Under the pieces are notes generated by a model that was not told where the DNA came from, ran no database searches, and saw only the letters and a program-made list of their open reading frames with translations. From assembly GCF_900113135.1 (NCBI RefSeq), contig NZ_FOOH01000006.1:113061-177060 (forward strand): a DNA stretch of 64,000 nucleotides, given 5' to 3'. This stretch comes from Salegentibacter agarivorans (GTDB taxonomy: Bacteria; Bacteroidota; Bacteroidia; Flavobacteriales; Flavobacteriaceae). The stretch's first letter is position 1. Every line of letters begins with the position of its first letter. Positions 63,957 through 64,000 of the stretch are shown in pieces. The position numbers and the translations under genes are program-made.

Positions 63957-64000
63957 TCAAGCTTTACGGATTATTAGTACCACTCGGCTATGACATTGCT
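63957..64000 (-). rRNA. rrl: 23S ribosomal RNA, 3' end only
   Basis: The minus strand reads AGCAATGTCATAGCCGAGTG, then GTACTAATAATCCG, which is the conserved 3' end of 23S (E. coli ends GCCGAGTGGTACTAATGAAC and so on). The gene continues beyond the right edge. Between it and 5S (63794-63956) the spacer holds a strong hairpin, GCTTCCTATCC (63940-63950) with GGGATGGGAAGC (63923-63934), probably a processing site, and a short stretch of AACTGA-like low complexity (about 63806-63832). No tRNA is seen in the spacer. Confidence 0.92.

Overview
The window is a stretch of a Flavobacteriaceae (Bacteroidota) chromosome, probably near Gramella/Salegentibacter. The support is a Bacteroidota-type RNA polymerase omega subunit, a T9SS accessory protein (PorD/DUF4835), a giant secreted protein with a type IX C-terminal sorting domain, a TonB receptor paired with a DUF4249 lipoprotein, a monomeric isocitrate dehydrogenase, promoters of the TAnnTTTG type, and almost no Shine-Dalgarno sites. 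Most of the DNA is AT-rich housekeeping sequence, with accessory modules and dispersed non-coding repeats in the gaps between operons.

Layout. 1-1108: 5'-truncated-by-window yaaA and a CIA30-like protein. 1294-5802: a tightly coupled three-gene cassette made of a Nudix hydrolase, a SauUSI-like type IV restriction helicase-nuclease (PLD + helicase + DUF3427) and an HNH protein whose N-terminus looks like a phosphorothioate (sulfur)-binding domain; this is the best candidate for an undescribed defence system. 6203-7930: small DUF2805 protein, an ORFan and a short-chain dehydrogenase. 8053-8560: a RelE/ParE-type toxin-antitoxin pair beside a G16 tract. 8597-12419: rluD-like, PASTA protein, ddl and coaD. 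12886-17532: a 1548-residue HYR-repeat T9SS cargo. 17926-22835: a two-component system, then coaE, a YbbR protein and a glycosyltransferase. 22873-24174: a second RelE/ParE pair next to a HepT/MntA module.

24341-31756: fabI, recN, the operon bamD-rpoZ-coaBC-porD, and dapA. 32998-34668: a 5'-nucleotidase split over two genes. 34740-35327: an intact antitoxin whose toxin gene is dead (an in-frame stop plus a frameshift). 35417-39607: prmC, LOG-family, VOC-family and ligA genes in one run. 39882-44080: two opposed metabolic clusters with ribD, a HAD phosphatase, an EamA transporter, a YigZ protein and a thioesterase. 44286-46919: dnaA, a low-molecular-weight phosphatase and an RsmI-like methylase. 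46916-50150: cell-wall and lysine genes (a transglycosylase-like protein, mltG, a GNAT protein, dapF). 50286-55330: htrA/degP, gap, a coiled-coil membrane protein, trmD and rplS with a structured leader. 55564-59809: a lipoprotein subtilase, a 280-base run of five perfect stem-loops ending in an intrinsic terminator (candidate structured RNA), and icd. 59958-63387: a TonB receptor, DUF4249 and DUF6095 operon. 63643-64000: the 3' end of an rRNA operon on the minus strand (terminator, 5S, end of 23S).

How the genes fit together: three coenzyme A genes (coaD, coaE, coaBC), two lysine/diaminopimelate genes (dapA, dapF) and several envelope genes (ddl, bamD, mltG, htrA) are interleaved with four toxin-antitoxin loci in different states of decay. 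The intergenic space holds several families of palindromic repeats. All function calls come from reading the sequence; no database search was run.
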